A stretch of DNA of 22,505 nt from NCBI GenBank assembly GCA_018725485.1, contig QLUP01000006.1, positions 1 through 22,505 on the forward strand. Direction: 5' to 3'. The notes under the pieces are model-generated. The model did no database searches and had not been told where the DNA came from. It was given only the letters and a program-made list of their open reading frames with translations. A program made the position numbers and the translations under genes. Positions 1 through 7,487 of this stretch are shown here, piece by piece. How positions within the stretch are numbered: position 1 is the stretch's first letter; each line of letters starts with the position of its first letter. This stretch comes from Candidatus Lithacetigena glycinireducens. Its GTDB lineage: Bacteria > Coprothermobacterota > HKB111.

Positions 1-656
1 GCTTAATTGGTGAAGTTATTGATGAGCTTGGTATACGAGAAAAAACAATTGGCGTGGCACCGATTGGCTGTGCTGTTTTTATATATGCTTATTTCAAAAT
101 TGATTTCGTAGTTACCCCTCATGGGAGAGCTCCAGCTGCAGCTACCGGAATAAAACGCTCTTCACCTTCTGACAGAATTGTTTTTACCTACCAGGGTGAT
201 GGTGATTTAGCATCAATTGGTATTGCAGAAATAATTCACGCTGCGAATAGAGGAGAAAACATCACCACAATATTTGTAAATAATGCTAATTATGGCATGA
301 CGGGGGGTCAATTAGCTCCTACCACCTTACTCGGTCAAAAAACTACTACCAGTCCCTATGGGAGAAAAATAGCTGTTGATGGTTATCCTTTTCATATTGC
401 TGAATTAATGAGCAATTTTAAAGGTGTAGCTTATTCAGGAAGATTCGCAGTTTACGATCCTAAGAAGATACTTTCTGCCAGAAAGGCTATTAAAAAGGTG
501 TTTATGAACCAGATAGAAGGAAAAGGATTTTCTATCGTTGAGTTATTGAGTAATTGCCCTACAAATTGGAGAGTTAACGTGTCTGACTCGGTCAAATTCG
601 TCAAAGAAAATATGGAAACAGAGTTCCCCTTAGGTGTTTTTAAAGGAGGAGAATAG
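1..656 (+). CDS. 2-oxoacid:ferredoxin oxidoreductase, beta (TPP-binding) subunit, 5'-truncated
   Basis: This subunit binds thiamine pyrophosphate in a cytoplasmic enzyme that oxidatively decarboxylates a 2-oxo acid to its acyl-CoA while reducing ferredoxin. The frame is open to the left edge, so the gene starts outside the window; about 217 codons are visible. A GTG at 54 lies inside the conserved region and is not the true start. Visible landmarks are HGRAPAAATGIKR, the TPP/Mg motif beginning GDGD and continuing to NN, and YGMTGGQLAPTT. These resemble the 2-ketoisovalerate/2-oxoglutarate (Vor/Kor) branch more than pyruvate oxidoreductase, but the substrate cannot be fixed from this piece. 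The stop codon shares its last base with the GTG start of the gamma subunit, so the two are translationally coupled. In an amino-acid fermenter this enzyme would yield acyl-CoA and reduced ferredoxin from transaminated amino acids. The family is sure, the substrate is not. Confidence 0.93.
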   Translation, partial: LIGEVIDELGIREKTIGVAPIGCAVFIYAYFKIDFVVTPHGRAPAAATGIKRSSPSDRIVFTYQGDGDLASIGIAEIIHAANRGENITTIFVNNANYGMTGGQLAPTTLLGQKTTTSPYGRKIAVDGYPFHIAELMSNFKGVAYSGRFAVYDPKKILSARKAIKKVFMNQIEGKGFSIVELLSNCPTNWRVNVSDSVKFVKENMETEFPLGVFKGGE

Positions 657-1192
657 TGAATTACGAAATTATCATTTCTGGTTTTGGTGGTCAAGGGGTA
701 TTAATCTTTGGAGAAATCCTCAGTTATGGAGCTTTAAAAGAAAATAAATACATTGTTTGGTTTCCTGCTTATGGGCCTGAGCAAAGAGGGGGGACAGCGA
801 GTTGTACTGTCGTAATAGGAGATGAAGAGGTAGCCTCACCTATATCTACAGATCCTGACATTGTTGTGGTCTTAAATCAACCATCTCTGGACAAGTTTGA
901 ACCCTGGGTCAAAAAAGGTGGTTTATTGATAATCAATAAAACCTTAACTACCAGAAAACCTATAAGAGACGATATAAAAACAATCGAAATAGACGCCCTT
1001 TCTTTAGCTCGAGAAGCAGGTGAAGAAAGAGCAGCCAACATTGTCCTGCTGGGCAGGTTAATAAAAGAAATACCGATACTGTCAATAGAAACTATCAAAA
1101 AAGTGATTAGCGAAATATTCTCACACCGAGGGGAAAAGGTAGTAGAAGCAAATATTGAAGCTTTACATTCGGGATGGAATTCAGGGGATTAA
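656..1192 (+). CDS. 2-oxoacid:ferredoxin oxidoreductase, gamma subunit
   Basis: This 178-residue protein is the gamma subunit (or domain) of the same ferredoxin-dependent 2-oxoacid oxidoreductase as the preceding gene. The N-terminal ISGFGGQGV signature and the YGPEQRGGTASC segment near residue 40 are characteristic of the family, and the length is normal. The GTG start at 656 overlaps the upstream TAG by one base and is preceded by a strong AAAGGAGG ribosome-binding site, which decides the start. The alpha subunit and any small ferredoxin-like delta subunit would be expected upstream of the window, since beta and gamma come last in the common order. Its direct neighbour downstream is a Nudix hydrolase. 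Family assignment is secure; the substrate (branched-chain oxoacid or 2-oxoglutarate) is inference. Confidence 0.93.
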   Translation: MNYEIIISGFGGQGVLIFGEILSYGALKENKYIVWFPAYGPEQRGGTASCTVVIGDEEVASPISTDPDIVVVLNQPSLDKFEPWVKKGGLLIINKTLTTRKPIRDDIKTIEIDALSLAREAGEERAANIVLLGRLIKEIPILSIETIKKVISEIFSHRGEKVVEANIEALHSGWNSGD

Positions 1193-1205
1193 ATACTGTA
1201 GAACA

Positions 1206-1673
1206 ATGAAAATAATCTATAAGGGAAGGTTTTTACAGGTTGTTGAGAAAGAAGGGCATGAAATTGTCAATCTTCATTCAGCAGTGGCTATCATTCCCGA
1301 GTGTGAAGATAATGTTTTACTGATAAAGCATTACCGACCCTCTATTGGAAAAAGTTTATTAGAGTTACCTGCAGGTTGGGTGGAGGAGGGCGAGAGCCTG
1401 GAAAAAGCAGCCTTAAGGGAACTAAAAGAAGAAACTGGTTTTATATCTCAGGAGCTTGAATTTCTGGTATCTTTTTTTCCTTCTCCTGGATATACTTCTG
1501 AAAGTTTATCTGTTTTCATTGCCAGAAATTTAAAAAATGTTGGGGAAACTAACGAGATTGAAGAGTTAGTTTTCACCCCCAAAAATCAGATTAAAAACTT
1601 AATAAAAAATAAATCTATTATTGATGGTAAGACTCTGATTGGTTTAATGTATTACTTAGATTACAGAATTTAA
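1206..1673 (+). CDS. Nudix hydrolase, ADP-ribose pyrophosphatase-like
   Basis: This is a 156-residue Nudix hydrolase, most like ADP-ribose/ADP-sugar pyrophosphatases that cleave the pyrophosphate of nucleotide sugars. A complete Nudix box is visible: G57, E63, then REL at 71-73, E75, E76 and G78. It is preceded by the LLELPAG stretch usual for this branch, with RPS just upstream. I place the start at the ATG at 1206, because homologues begin with a short beta strand such as MKIIYKGRF. An in-frame TTG at 1155 would add 17 residues and overlap the preceding gene. No strong ribosome-binding site precedes either start. It follows the gamma subunit after 13 bases and probably shares its transcript. 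The exact nucleotide substrate cannot be read from sequence. Confidence 0.88.
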   Translation: MKIIYKGRFLQVVEKEGHEIVNLHSAVAIIPECEDNVLLIKHYRPSIGKSLLELPAGWVEEGESLEKAALRELKEETGFISQELEFLVSFFPSPGYTSESLSVFIARNLKNVGETNEIEELVFTPKNQIKNLIKNKSIIDGKTLIGLMYYLDYRI

Positions 1674-1685
1674 TTTTACTGATAA

Positions 1686-2705
1686 ATGGGCAGCTATAAA
1701 GTATTAATAGTTGGTGCTGGGGCAATTGGTTGCACAATAGGGGTAAGACTGCAAAAGGCAGGCTACGATGTTTTTTTTACTTTACGAGATGATAAAGAAC
1801 CCCAGGAAGTTGAAGTTTCTCTTTTTGAAAATAACCAAATAGAAACCATTTCATCTGAAAAGTTTAAAAATAATTCACAACTTACCAATGAGTTTGACTT
1901 AATTATTGTTACAGTAAAATCTTATGACACCCCGGTAATTATTGACCTGTTAAATAAAGCTGCCCAGCCTACAAGTTTGATTTTAACACTGCAAAATGGT
2001 ATTGGCAATGAGGAGTATCTGGAAAATTATTTTAGCGAGAAACAGGTTATCGGGGGTACCATAACTACCTCAGTGAGCAAAAAAATGGGGAACCTCTTTT
2101 TGGAAGAAACCCGGGGAGGAATTGGAATCGCTACCAACAATCCACAGGTCAGGAAAATGTTTTTGGAGGCAGGGTACCGGGTAGCTGTTTATCATGATTA
2201 TCATAGTTTAAAATGGAGTAAACTGCTTCTGAACATCTGGGGTAATGGAACTTCAGCTATCCTTGATATGGATGTTTCGCTCATATTTTCTGATAAAGAT
2301 CTCTTTCACATCGAATATGGTATTTTTAAAGAAGCCCTCTGGGTTATTAAAGCCTTGAGAATACCATTAGTTAATTTACCAGGATACCCGGTTAAGTATA
2401 TGAATATTCTTCCGTTTTTGGGAGAAAATATTGTTCAAAAGATATTTTTCAGGATTTTTTCCCGGGGTAGAGGGAGCAAAAAAACCTCTATCAGGTTGGA
2501 TTTACTTTCAGAGAAAGGTAAAACTGAATCACCCTATCTTTTTGGTAAAGTTGCTCAATTTGGGAATCTATTAGGAGTATATACACCAGCGAGCAGGTTA
2601 GTTGATACAATTATTGGGTCTATTGCCAGAAAAGAAGTTGAATGGGATAGGTTTCGCGGGAAAAAGGATAATCTTATAAACTATTTTAAAAACATCCTTT
2701 TCTGA
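1686..2705 (+). CDS. Ketopantoate reductase (PanE/ApbA) family NADP-dependent dehydrogenase
   Basis: A 339-residue protein of the PanE/ApbA family, whose founding member reduces 2-dehydropantoate to pantoate with NADPH. The Rossmann motif GAGAIG occupies residues 10-15. The WxKxxxN signature gives K179 and N183 as counterparts of the catalytic Lys and Asn of E. coli PanE. The C-terminal helical domain is longer than usual: the family is normally about 300 residues, and the extra sequence includes a basic stretch around residues 255-275. Many PanE-like paralogues act on other 2-oxo or 2-hydroxy acids, so ketopantoate is only one possibility; the neighbouring oxoacid oxidoreductase fits either reading. 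The start is the ATG at 1686, 12 bases after the Nudix stop, with only a weak ribosome-binding site. Its last 25 bases overlap the convergent ligase gene. Confidence 0.85.
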   Translation: MGSYKVLIVGAGAIGCTIGVRLQKAGYDVFFTLRDDKEPQEVEVSLFENNQIETISSEKFKNNSQLTNEFDLIIVTVKSYDTPVIIDLLNKAAQPTSLILTLQNGIGNEEYLENYFSEKQVIGGTITTSVSKKMGNLFLEETRGGIGIATNNPQVRKMFLEAGYRVAVYHDYHSLKWSKLLLNIWGNGTSAILDMDVSLIFSDKDLFHIEYGIFKEALWVIKALRIPLVNLPGYPVKYMNILPFLGENIVQKIFFRIFSRGRGSKKTSIRLDLLSEKGKTESPYLFGKVAQFGNLLGVYTPASRLVDTIIGSIARKEVEWDRFRGKKDNLINYFKNILF

Positions 2706-4411
2706 AGTTGATAAAGTTGTCTTATTTCTGAAACTGAGGTAGCATCTTCAGCTTTTTTGTCATCTCTTATCAGTCCTAAAACCCGGGGAAATCTTAAAGC
2801 ATACCCCGCTTCCGTGTTGGTTTTACCGCAGGTATGAACGGGGCTCCGGGTTATTTCATCAGCTTGTACCACAATCACCGTTTTGGGTTCAACCCAAACA
2901 TCTACTTCAATATCTGCATCTACTCGAGGATGTTTGTGAGCAAGGGAGGTTTTATCCATGACCTCTTTGAAATATACCCATTCTATATCTGTAGGACCGG
3001 TTCCGATTTTTCCTATAGTTTTAAACCTGTCTTCATCCTCATCATAAACTCCTACCAACATGGCACCAATTCCAAATCTTGTTCTTAAACCCTTACCTTT
3101 ATAGTAACCGAGTAAAACAGCATCAATAGTGTCGCTTAACGATGCCTTATAACTTCTTTTAAGTTTAATCCAGTTGAAGTTTCTGGCACCAGCTGTATAA
3201 GGGGTGTCTAACCTTTTTGCTATAACACCTTCAAGACCTTGTTCCAACAAAGATGAAAGATATTCTTCAATTTTTCCAGGGCAATCTGTTGTTATTGCTG
3301 GTATTGCTTCCACAGTTTTTCCCGCAGAGATAGTTTTTAATAAAAGAAAACGTCTGTCCACATAACTTTTTTCAGTTATGTCCTCTCCATTAAGATACAA
3401 AAGGTCAAAAGCGAATAGTTTTAAAGGAAATCTGGTGGAAATTTCTTCGATATTATACTTCCTTTTTCTTTGAGCGGTCATTTGAAAGGGATAGAACTCA
3501 CCCGTGTCAGGATTATAAGCTACAGCTTCTCCTTCTAAAATACAGCTATTTGCTTTGACCTGTACCAATAAACCTTCTACCAAATCTGGGAACATAGAAG
3601 TTGTATTTTCCATATTCCTGGAAAATATTTCAACTTTATCTCCCTTTAAATGAACCTGACAGCGAAACCCATCAAATTTAGGTTCAATAGAACATAAGCC
3701 GATTTTCTCAACTATTTCTGTACCGTTACTAAGTCTTTCAGCTAAAGCCACGCGGATGGGGTTGCCTACAGATATTTTAAAATTCTTAAGACCTTCAGGT
3801 CCATGCATTATAAACTCTTTGGCTACCAGACCTAAATCAGAAGAAAGGTTATAGGCTCTTTCAATAAGAGTCCTTAAGTTTTTATTTCCTCCGTAAGTAT
3901 AGGATAAAGCGTCAAGAATAGTAGGGTCTCCCACACCCAATCTTAAGCCACCCAGAACAATTCTGATAATATACTTGGCTTCACTACCTCCGCTTTTACT
4001 CAATAAACTGCTTAATATTTCAACTTTCTTGGAAACGGCTCCTTCTCCAGATGATTGTGCAATCTGCAATAACGAACTATAAATATCCAGAACTGACATT
4101 TGATTAAGTGAAGAAGAAATGTATTTTTCTGCTACCTCTCCTAAATCTCCTGTTTCTTTGTACCATTCATTTACGATTTTTTTTGGTAGTGATAATGAGC
4201 TAGAGATAGCATTGATACATAATTTATCAGATACACCCATTTCTAAAGGTAAAAAGGTTGGAGCTAATCTCCCCTGTAAAAGGTATATCGCTTTTTCTAT
4301 CTCCTCAGGAGAAATTATTTTAAACAATCGGCTGAGTATTTCTACCATCTGGTTTCTTTTGGTTGTTTCTTCCAGTTCCTTCAAGTAGGTTGAAAAATCA
4401 TTAAATAACAT
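2681..4411 (-). CDS. ATP-dependent DNA ligase, archaeal type
   Basis: This 576-residue enzyme seals nicks in duplex DNA using ATP. The order is an N-terminal DNA-binding domain (about 1-210), then the nucleotidyltransferase domain with motif I EPKFDGFR, where K245 is the predicted adenylated lysine. Next come motif III around FAFDLLYLNGED, motif IV EGVIAK and motif V WIKLK, and finally an OB-fold ending with the RFPR and EDATSV elements typical of archaeal replicative ligases. Length and domain order match full-size archaeal LigI-like proteins, not the short bacterial LigD or phage forms. Bacteria normally use NAD-dependent LigA, so this is an extra, probably laterally acquired, repair ligase or a substitute. 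It starts two bases after the YkuK stop in an apparent four-gene unit. Its TAG stop lies within the end of the convergent panE-like gene. Confidence 0.95.
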   Translation of the reverse strand: MLFNDFSTYLKELEETTKRNQMVEILSRLFKIISPEEIEKAIYLLQGRLAPTFLPLEMGVSDKLCINAISSSLSLPKKIVNEWYKETGDLGEVAEKYISSSLNQMSVLDIYSSLLQIAQSSGEGAVSKKVEILSSLLSKSGGSEAKYIIRIVLGGLRLGVGDPTILDALSYTYGGNKNLRTLIERAYNLSSDLGLVAKEFIMHGPEGLKNFKISVGNPIRVALAERLSNGTEIVEKIGLCSIEPKFDGFRCQVHLKGDKVEIFSRNMENTTSMFPDLVEGLLVQVKANSCILEGEAVAYNPDTGEFYPFQMTAQRKRKYNIEEISTRFPLKLFAFDLLYLNGEDITEKSYVDRRFLLLKTISAGKTVEAIPAITTDCPGKIEEYLSSLLEQGLEGVIAKRLDTPYTAGARNFNWIKLKRSYKASLSDTIDAVLLGYYKGKGLRTRFGIGAMLVGVYDEDEDRFKTIGKIGTGPTDIEWVYFKEVMDKTSLAHKHPRVDADIEVDVWVEPKTVIVVQADEITRSPVHTCGKTNTEAGYALRFPRVLGLIRDDKKAEDATSVSEIRQLYQLQKRMFLK

Positions 4412-4413
4412 AA

Positions 4414-4899
4414 TTATTTAGTATGCCTGTCAGCTACATTAGAAGCACCGAAAGCATCGGGTTTGACTACTGCCAGAAATCCGTTACCCAAAACCATGCC
4501 TACAACATCTTTAATAATCTCTTTGGTTTCCGCTGAACCACCCACATCCAGGTGGATTTCCAGGCGGACTTCAGAAAGACCATTTTTGGATAAGTGGTAA
4601 GTTACCAGGCTGGCAACTTCCAGGCTCATAGTAGCTTCGTATAGAACTCTTTGTTTTAAGCTAAAAACTTTAGGTATTTCCTTTTTTCGGTAAAAATAGA
4701 TAGCTCCAGCGCCAACTTTATGTACAATTACCGCTGTAACCAGATTTAAATTAATATCTAAAAAACTGTCAGTTCCGACAATAAAAACATAATTTCTCTC
4801 TTTTTCCTGTTCGATGAATTGGGTTATTTTATTAAATACCTCATTAATTTCGAGCTTCCCATGAGTCGGACTTATGAAATATTGTTGTTGGTCAGTCAT
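4414..4899 (-). CDS. ykuK: YkuK-family (DUF458) RNase H-fold protein
   Basis: A 161-residue protein recognised as a YkuK/DUF458 member from its opening FISPTHGKL element, the VGTDSF strand (an RNase H-like first acidic strand) and the later IHLDVGG and DAFGASNVADRHTK segments. The family is predicted to have a ribonuclease H-like fold and occurs mostly in Bacillota; its biochemical activity is not established, so nuclease function is only a fold-based guess. The start ATG overlaps the stop of the upstream metalloregulator as ATGA, indicating translational coupling, and the ATP-dependent ligase follows after two bases. Coupling to a DNA ligase would suit a role in nucleic-acid processing, for example R-loop or RNA-primer removal, but that is inference. 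Confidence 0.82.
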   Translation of the reverse strand: MTDQQQYFISPTHGKLEINEVFNKITQFIEQEKERNYVFIVGTDSFLDINLNLVTAVIVHKVGAGAIYFYRKKEIPKVFSLKQRVLYEATMSLEVASLVTYHLSKNGLSEVRLEIHLDVGGSAETKEIIKDVVGMVLGNGFLAVVKPDAFGASNVADRHTK

Positions 4900-5258
4900 T
4901 TTTTATTAATAAAAACCAGCAATTGTTTTATAGTTTCTTCATGCAACCCGTGCTCCATCAAGCAAGCATCTTTTTCCGCTATTTCCGAAGTTACACCCAG
5001 GTAAGTTAGAAAGTTGACCAGTAATCTATGCCTTTCAGCTACCTTTTTCCCCAGGTCGCTACCTTTATTGGTCAACTTTATAGATCCATAGGGGGGTTGG
5101 GTAACTAAATCTTCCTCTTTTAATTTTCCTAACATTTGAGATACAGCTGATTTACTAACTAAAAGTGTATCTGATAACCTGGAAACTGTTACCTGTCCTT
5201 CCTGGGATAATTGAAATATCGCTTCCAGGTAGTCTTCTGATGCCTTATCTTTATTCAT
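4896..5258 (-). CDS. DtxR/MntR-family metal-dependent transcriptional regulator
   Basis: A 120-residue metalloregulator of the DtxR/MntR family, which represses metal-uptake genes when loaded with Fe(II) or Mn(II). The N-terminal winged helix spans about residues 5-65 (recognition helix near VSKSAVSQMLGKL) and the dimerisation/metal domain the rest. There is no C-terminal SH3 domain, as in MntR. Metal ligands aligned by eye are D9 and E12 (MntR-like), H77, C99 (a Cys as in DtxR, where MntR has Glu), E102 and H103. The position of DtxR E83 is V81. This mixed ligand set leaves iron versus manganese open. It lies four bases after the aminotransferase stop and overlaps the YkuK start. No obvious ribosome-binding site precedes the ATG, so it may depend on coupling. 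Target operators are not identifiable here. Confidence 0.88.
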   Translation of the reverse strand: MNKDKASEDYLEAIFQLSQEGQVTVSRLSDTLLVSKSAVSQMLGKLKEEDLVTQPPYGSIKLTNKGSDLGKKVAERHRLLVNFLTYLGVTSEIAEKDACLMEHGLHEETIKQLLVFINKK

Positions 5259-5262
5259 TTTT

Positions 5263-6504
5263 TTATAGGCTGATTGCTGATATTTTATTAAAAATATCTA
5301 TTTCCTGGGTGATAACTTTCGCTAATCGCTTAATCCCTTCAGTAATTGCAGTCTCGCCTACCTGGGAGAATGATAGTCTAATAGTATTTTTTCCTCTTCC
5401 TTCAACATGAAAAGCCGAACCAATTACATAGGCAACCTTAGCTTCAATTGCTTTCCAGAACATCTCATCTGCATTAAGGTACTCAGGGAGGGTGAGCCAA
5501 ACGAAGTAACCACCGCTGGGTCGAGTATATTTAACTTCTGGTGGGAAGTATTTTTCAATTGCTTTAATCATGGTGTTTCGTTTACGAGCATACCTTGTTG
5601 CCATATACTCAACATGGGGTTTTAAATATCCCCTACGGCAGTATTCATAAGTAGCATACTGTCCGAGAGAGGTTGTGCAAAGGTCAGAGGACTGCTTGGC
5701 AATTACCACTTTTCTTACTAATGCTTTATTTCCCATAAACCAACCTAATCTTAAGCCAGGAAATAATATCTTCGAGAATGTTCTTAAATAAATCACCTTA
5801 CCTTCAGTGTCCATACTCTTTATAGGAAGTATTTTATCTCCCTCGTAGATTAAATCACCATAAGGATTATCTTCAACCACTAACATGTTGTATTTTGAGG
5901 CTATTTCCAAAAGCCTAACCCTTCTTTCTAAGCTTAGGGTAACTCCAGCCGGGTTTTGAAAATTAGGTATCACATAAATAAATTTTGGTTTGATGTTTTT
6001 CTTCCCTAGATTTTGGCATATATTTTCTAATTCTTCAAGAATTATTCCTGATTCATCCATTGGAACAGATACAGGGTTTACCTGAAAGCCATAAAAAGCG
6101 GTTAAAGCACCAATATAAGATGGTTCTTCAACTAAAACAGTGTCACCAGGGTCGAGGAGAACTTTACAGAGTAAATCAAAGCCCTGCTGAGATCCTATTG
6201 TGATAATAATCTCATCCAGTTCTAATTTTACTTTTTCTTCTTCTTCCTCAAAATTTATTAACCATTCTCTTAATTCTTTTACTCCTTCAGTGCTCCCATA
6301 TTGCAGAGCCTTGTCTGTTAAAGAACATAGAACATAATCCATAGCTTCAGTGAAATATTCTTTAGGAAAATATTGAGGATCAGGATAACCTCCTCCGAAA
6401 GAGATAATTGACGGATCAGAACCGTATTTAAGGATCTCTCGGATGGCTGATGGTTTAAAGCCTTCTACAGCTCTTTTGGAGAAAAAACTGTCTAAATCTA
6501 ACAT
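5263..6504 (-). CDS. PLP-dependent class I/II aminotransferase (LysN/2-aminoadipate-like)
   Basis: This 413-residue cytosolic aminotransferase transfers an amino group to a 2-oxo acid through pyridoxal phosphate. The fold-type I hallmarks are present: GSQQ at 104-107 (phosphate binding), NPAG at 184-187, D212 and Y215 in the VEDNPYGDL strand, and the Schiff-base lysine K245 within TFSKILFPGLRLGW. The IRLSFSQ segment near the end holds the carboxylate-binding Arg. The N-terminal ISFGGGYPDPQYFP pattern resembles the LysN/MocR-associated branch acting on 2-aminoadipate, aromatic or branched amino acids. The ATG is preceded by a strong AAGGAGG. It lies 136 bases after kce, with a possible separate promoter, and heads a unit with dtxR, ykuK and the ligase. 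Supplying oxo acids to the nearby ferredoxin oxidoreductase is a plausible role but inferred. Confidence 0.9.
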   Translation of the reverse strand: MLDLDSFFSKRAVEGFKPSAIREILKYGSDPSIISFGGGYPDPQYFPKEYFTEAMDYVLCSLTDKALQYGSTEGVKELREWLINFEEEEEKVKLELDEIIITIGSQQGFDLLCKVLLDPGDTVLVEEPSYIGALTAFYGFQVNPVSVPMDESGIILEELENICQNLGKKNIKPKFIYVIPNFQNPAGVTLSLERRVRLLEIASKYNMLVVEDNPYGDLIYEGDKILPIKSMDTEGKVIYLRTFSKILFPGLRLGWFMGNKALVRKVVIAKQSSDLCTTSLGQYATYEYCRRGYLKPHVEYMATRYARKRNTMIKAIEKYFPPEVKYTRPSGGYFVWLTLPEYLNADEMFWKAIEAKVAYVIGSAFHVEGRGKNTIRLSFSQVGETAITEGIKRLAKVITQEIDIFNKISAISL

Positions 6505-6640
6505 AAAGCCTCCTTATAAAATTATAAATCCCTCCTTACTGGTTTTGCCAGTTTGAGAGATTTTAATAATATGTAATGCTCCTTAAGCTAATGCCCATAC
6601 TTTATTATTATATAACTAAAGGCGGACTTTTGGTTTATAG
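6505..6640 (-). promoter_or_regulatory. Leader and probable promoter region of the aminotransferase unit
   Basis: This 136-base gap is the only real break on the minus strand between kce and the aminotransferase. On the minus strand it holds AT-rich -10-like TATAAT sequence near 6607-6612, without a convincing -35. It also holds a 5-bp inverted repeat with a 5-base loop (ACTGG...CCAGT, 6538-6552). The ribosome-binding-site-like TAAGGAGG occurs twice with 22-base periodicity (complements of 6509-6516 and 6531-6538). Only the copy nearer the ATG is placed to serve the gene. I see no classic hairpin-plus-U-run terminator for the kce operon, so read-through is possible. Confidence 0.45.
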
Positions 6641-7468
6641 TTACTTATTCTTTCCTTTAAAATGAAGTATTTGTCTTGCTTCATCAGGAGTTGCTACCTC
6701 ACGGCCAACAGATCTGCTAAAATTAGCTACTCTTTCCACGAGTTCAGCATTAGAGGTGGCCTTTAAACCTTTTTTCAAAAAAAGGTTATCTTCAAAACCA
6801 ACTCTAACATTACCTCCCATCATGATTGATAATATAGCTAAAGGGTACTCCCACCTACCAATACCTGCTACAGTCCAGGTACACCCTGCAGGTAGTTGTT
6901 CAGAAAGGAATATAAGGTTTTTAAAGCTTGCAGGCATCCCCCCAGGTACCCCTAAAACAAAATCAAAATGCAGTGGCAGGGAAAGAAGGTTTTGGTTTAC
7001 TAATTGAAGAGCATTTTGAATAAACCCGGTTTCAAAAACCTCAATTTCAGGAGTTATTCCTTTTTCTGACATGTAAGAAGCTAATTTTTTAATAAAAGAC
7101 GGCGGGTTATAAAAAACTCCTTCTCCAAAATTAACCGTACCTGTGGTTAAGGTTGCCATTTCAGGACACAAAGTAAGAGGTTCCATTCTTTCTTCTTCGG
7201 TCATACCAACAGCTCCGCCAGTGGATACCTGAATGATTATATCGGGAACAAATTCCCTAATTTTTTGGATAACCTCTTTGAACCTCTTCGCTTTTTGCGT
7301 TGGTTGGCCAATTTCATCTCTTACATGCAGGTGGCAAATAGAAGCCCCAGCCTCTCGGGATTTATGCACTTCGAGGGCTATCTCTTCTGGAGTTATAGGC
7401 AAATAAGGGTGGTCTTCTTTACTTATTTCTGCCCCTACCGGAGCTACTGTAATGATTAATTTATCCAT
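6641..7468 (-). CDS. kce: 3-keto-5-aminohexanoate cleavage enzyme (BKACE family)
   Basis: Kce converts (S)-5-amino-3-oxohexanoate plus acetyl-CoA to 3-aminobutyryl-CoA and acetoacetate, the carbon-carbon cleaving step of lysine fermentation. The 275-residue protein has the DUF849/BKACE TIM barrel with the zinc motif HLH at H46 and H48. Other residues known from the Cloacamonas enzyme appear at the same or nearly the same numbers: E14, S82, T106, E143, and R222, E226, D227 (R226, E230, D231 there). This near-perfect register, together with kdd and kamADE upstream, makes Kce rather than another BKACE activity very likely. The ATG follows a GGAG site and lies 19 bases after kamE. It is the last gene of the long minus-strand unit. 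Confidence 0.95.
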   Translation of the reverse strand: MDKLIITVAPVGAEISKEDHPYLPITPEEIALEVHKSREAGASICHLHVRDEIGQPTQKAKRFKEVIQKIREFVPDIIIQVSTGGAVGMTEEERMEPLTLCPEMATLTTGTVNFGEGVFYNPPSFIKKLASYMSEKGITPEIEVFETGFIQNALQLVNQNLLSLPLHFDFVLGVPGGMPASFKNLIFLSEQLPAGCTWTVAGIGRWEYPLAILSIMMGGNVRVGFEDNLFLKKGLKATSNAELVERVANFSRSVGREVATPDEARQILHFKGKNK

Positions 7469-7487
7469 ATCATCACTCCATTTATGT

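Noticed and set aside
54-56. GTG at 54 as a true start of the oxidoreductase beta subunit
   Set aside because: The frame stays open upstream with conserved residues, so the gene is simply cut by the window edge.
1155-1205. TTG start for the Nudix protein at 1155
   Set aside because: It adds 17 non-conserved residues inside the preceding gene; the ATG at 1206 fits the family.
6607-6640. TAACTA/TAGTTA inverted repeat after kce as an intrinsic terminator
   Set aside because: The stem is only six AT-rich pairs with a long loop and no U-run follows on the minus strand.
6505-6640. A short open frame of 11 codons (from an ATG in the leader) as a leader peptide of the aminotransferase
   Set aside because: It has no ribosome-binding site at proper distance and no run of regulatory codons.
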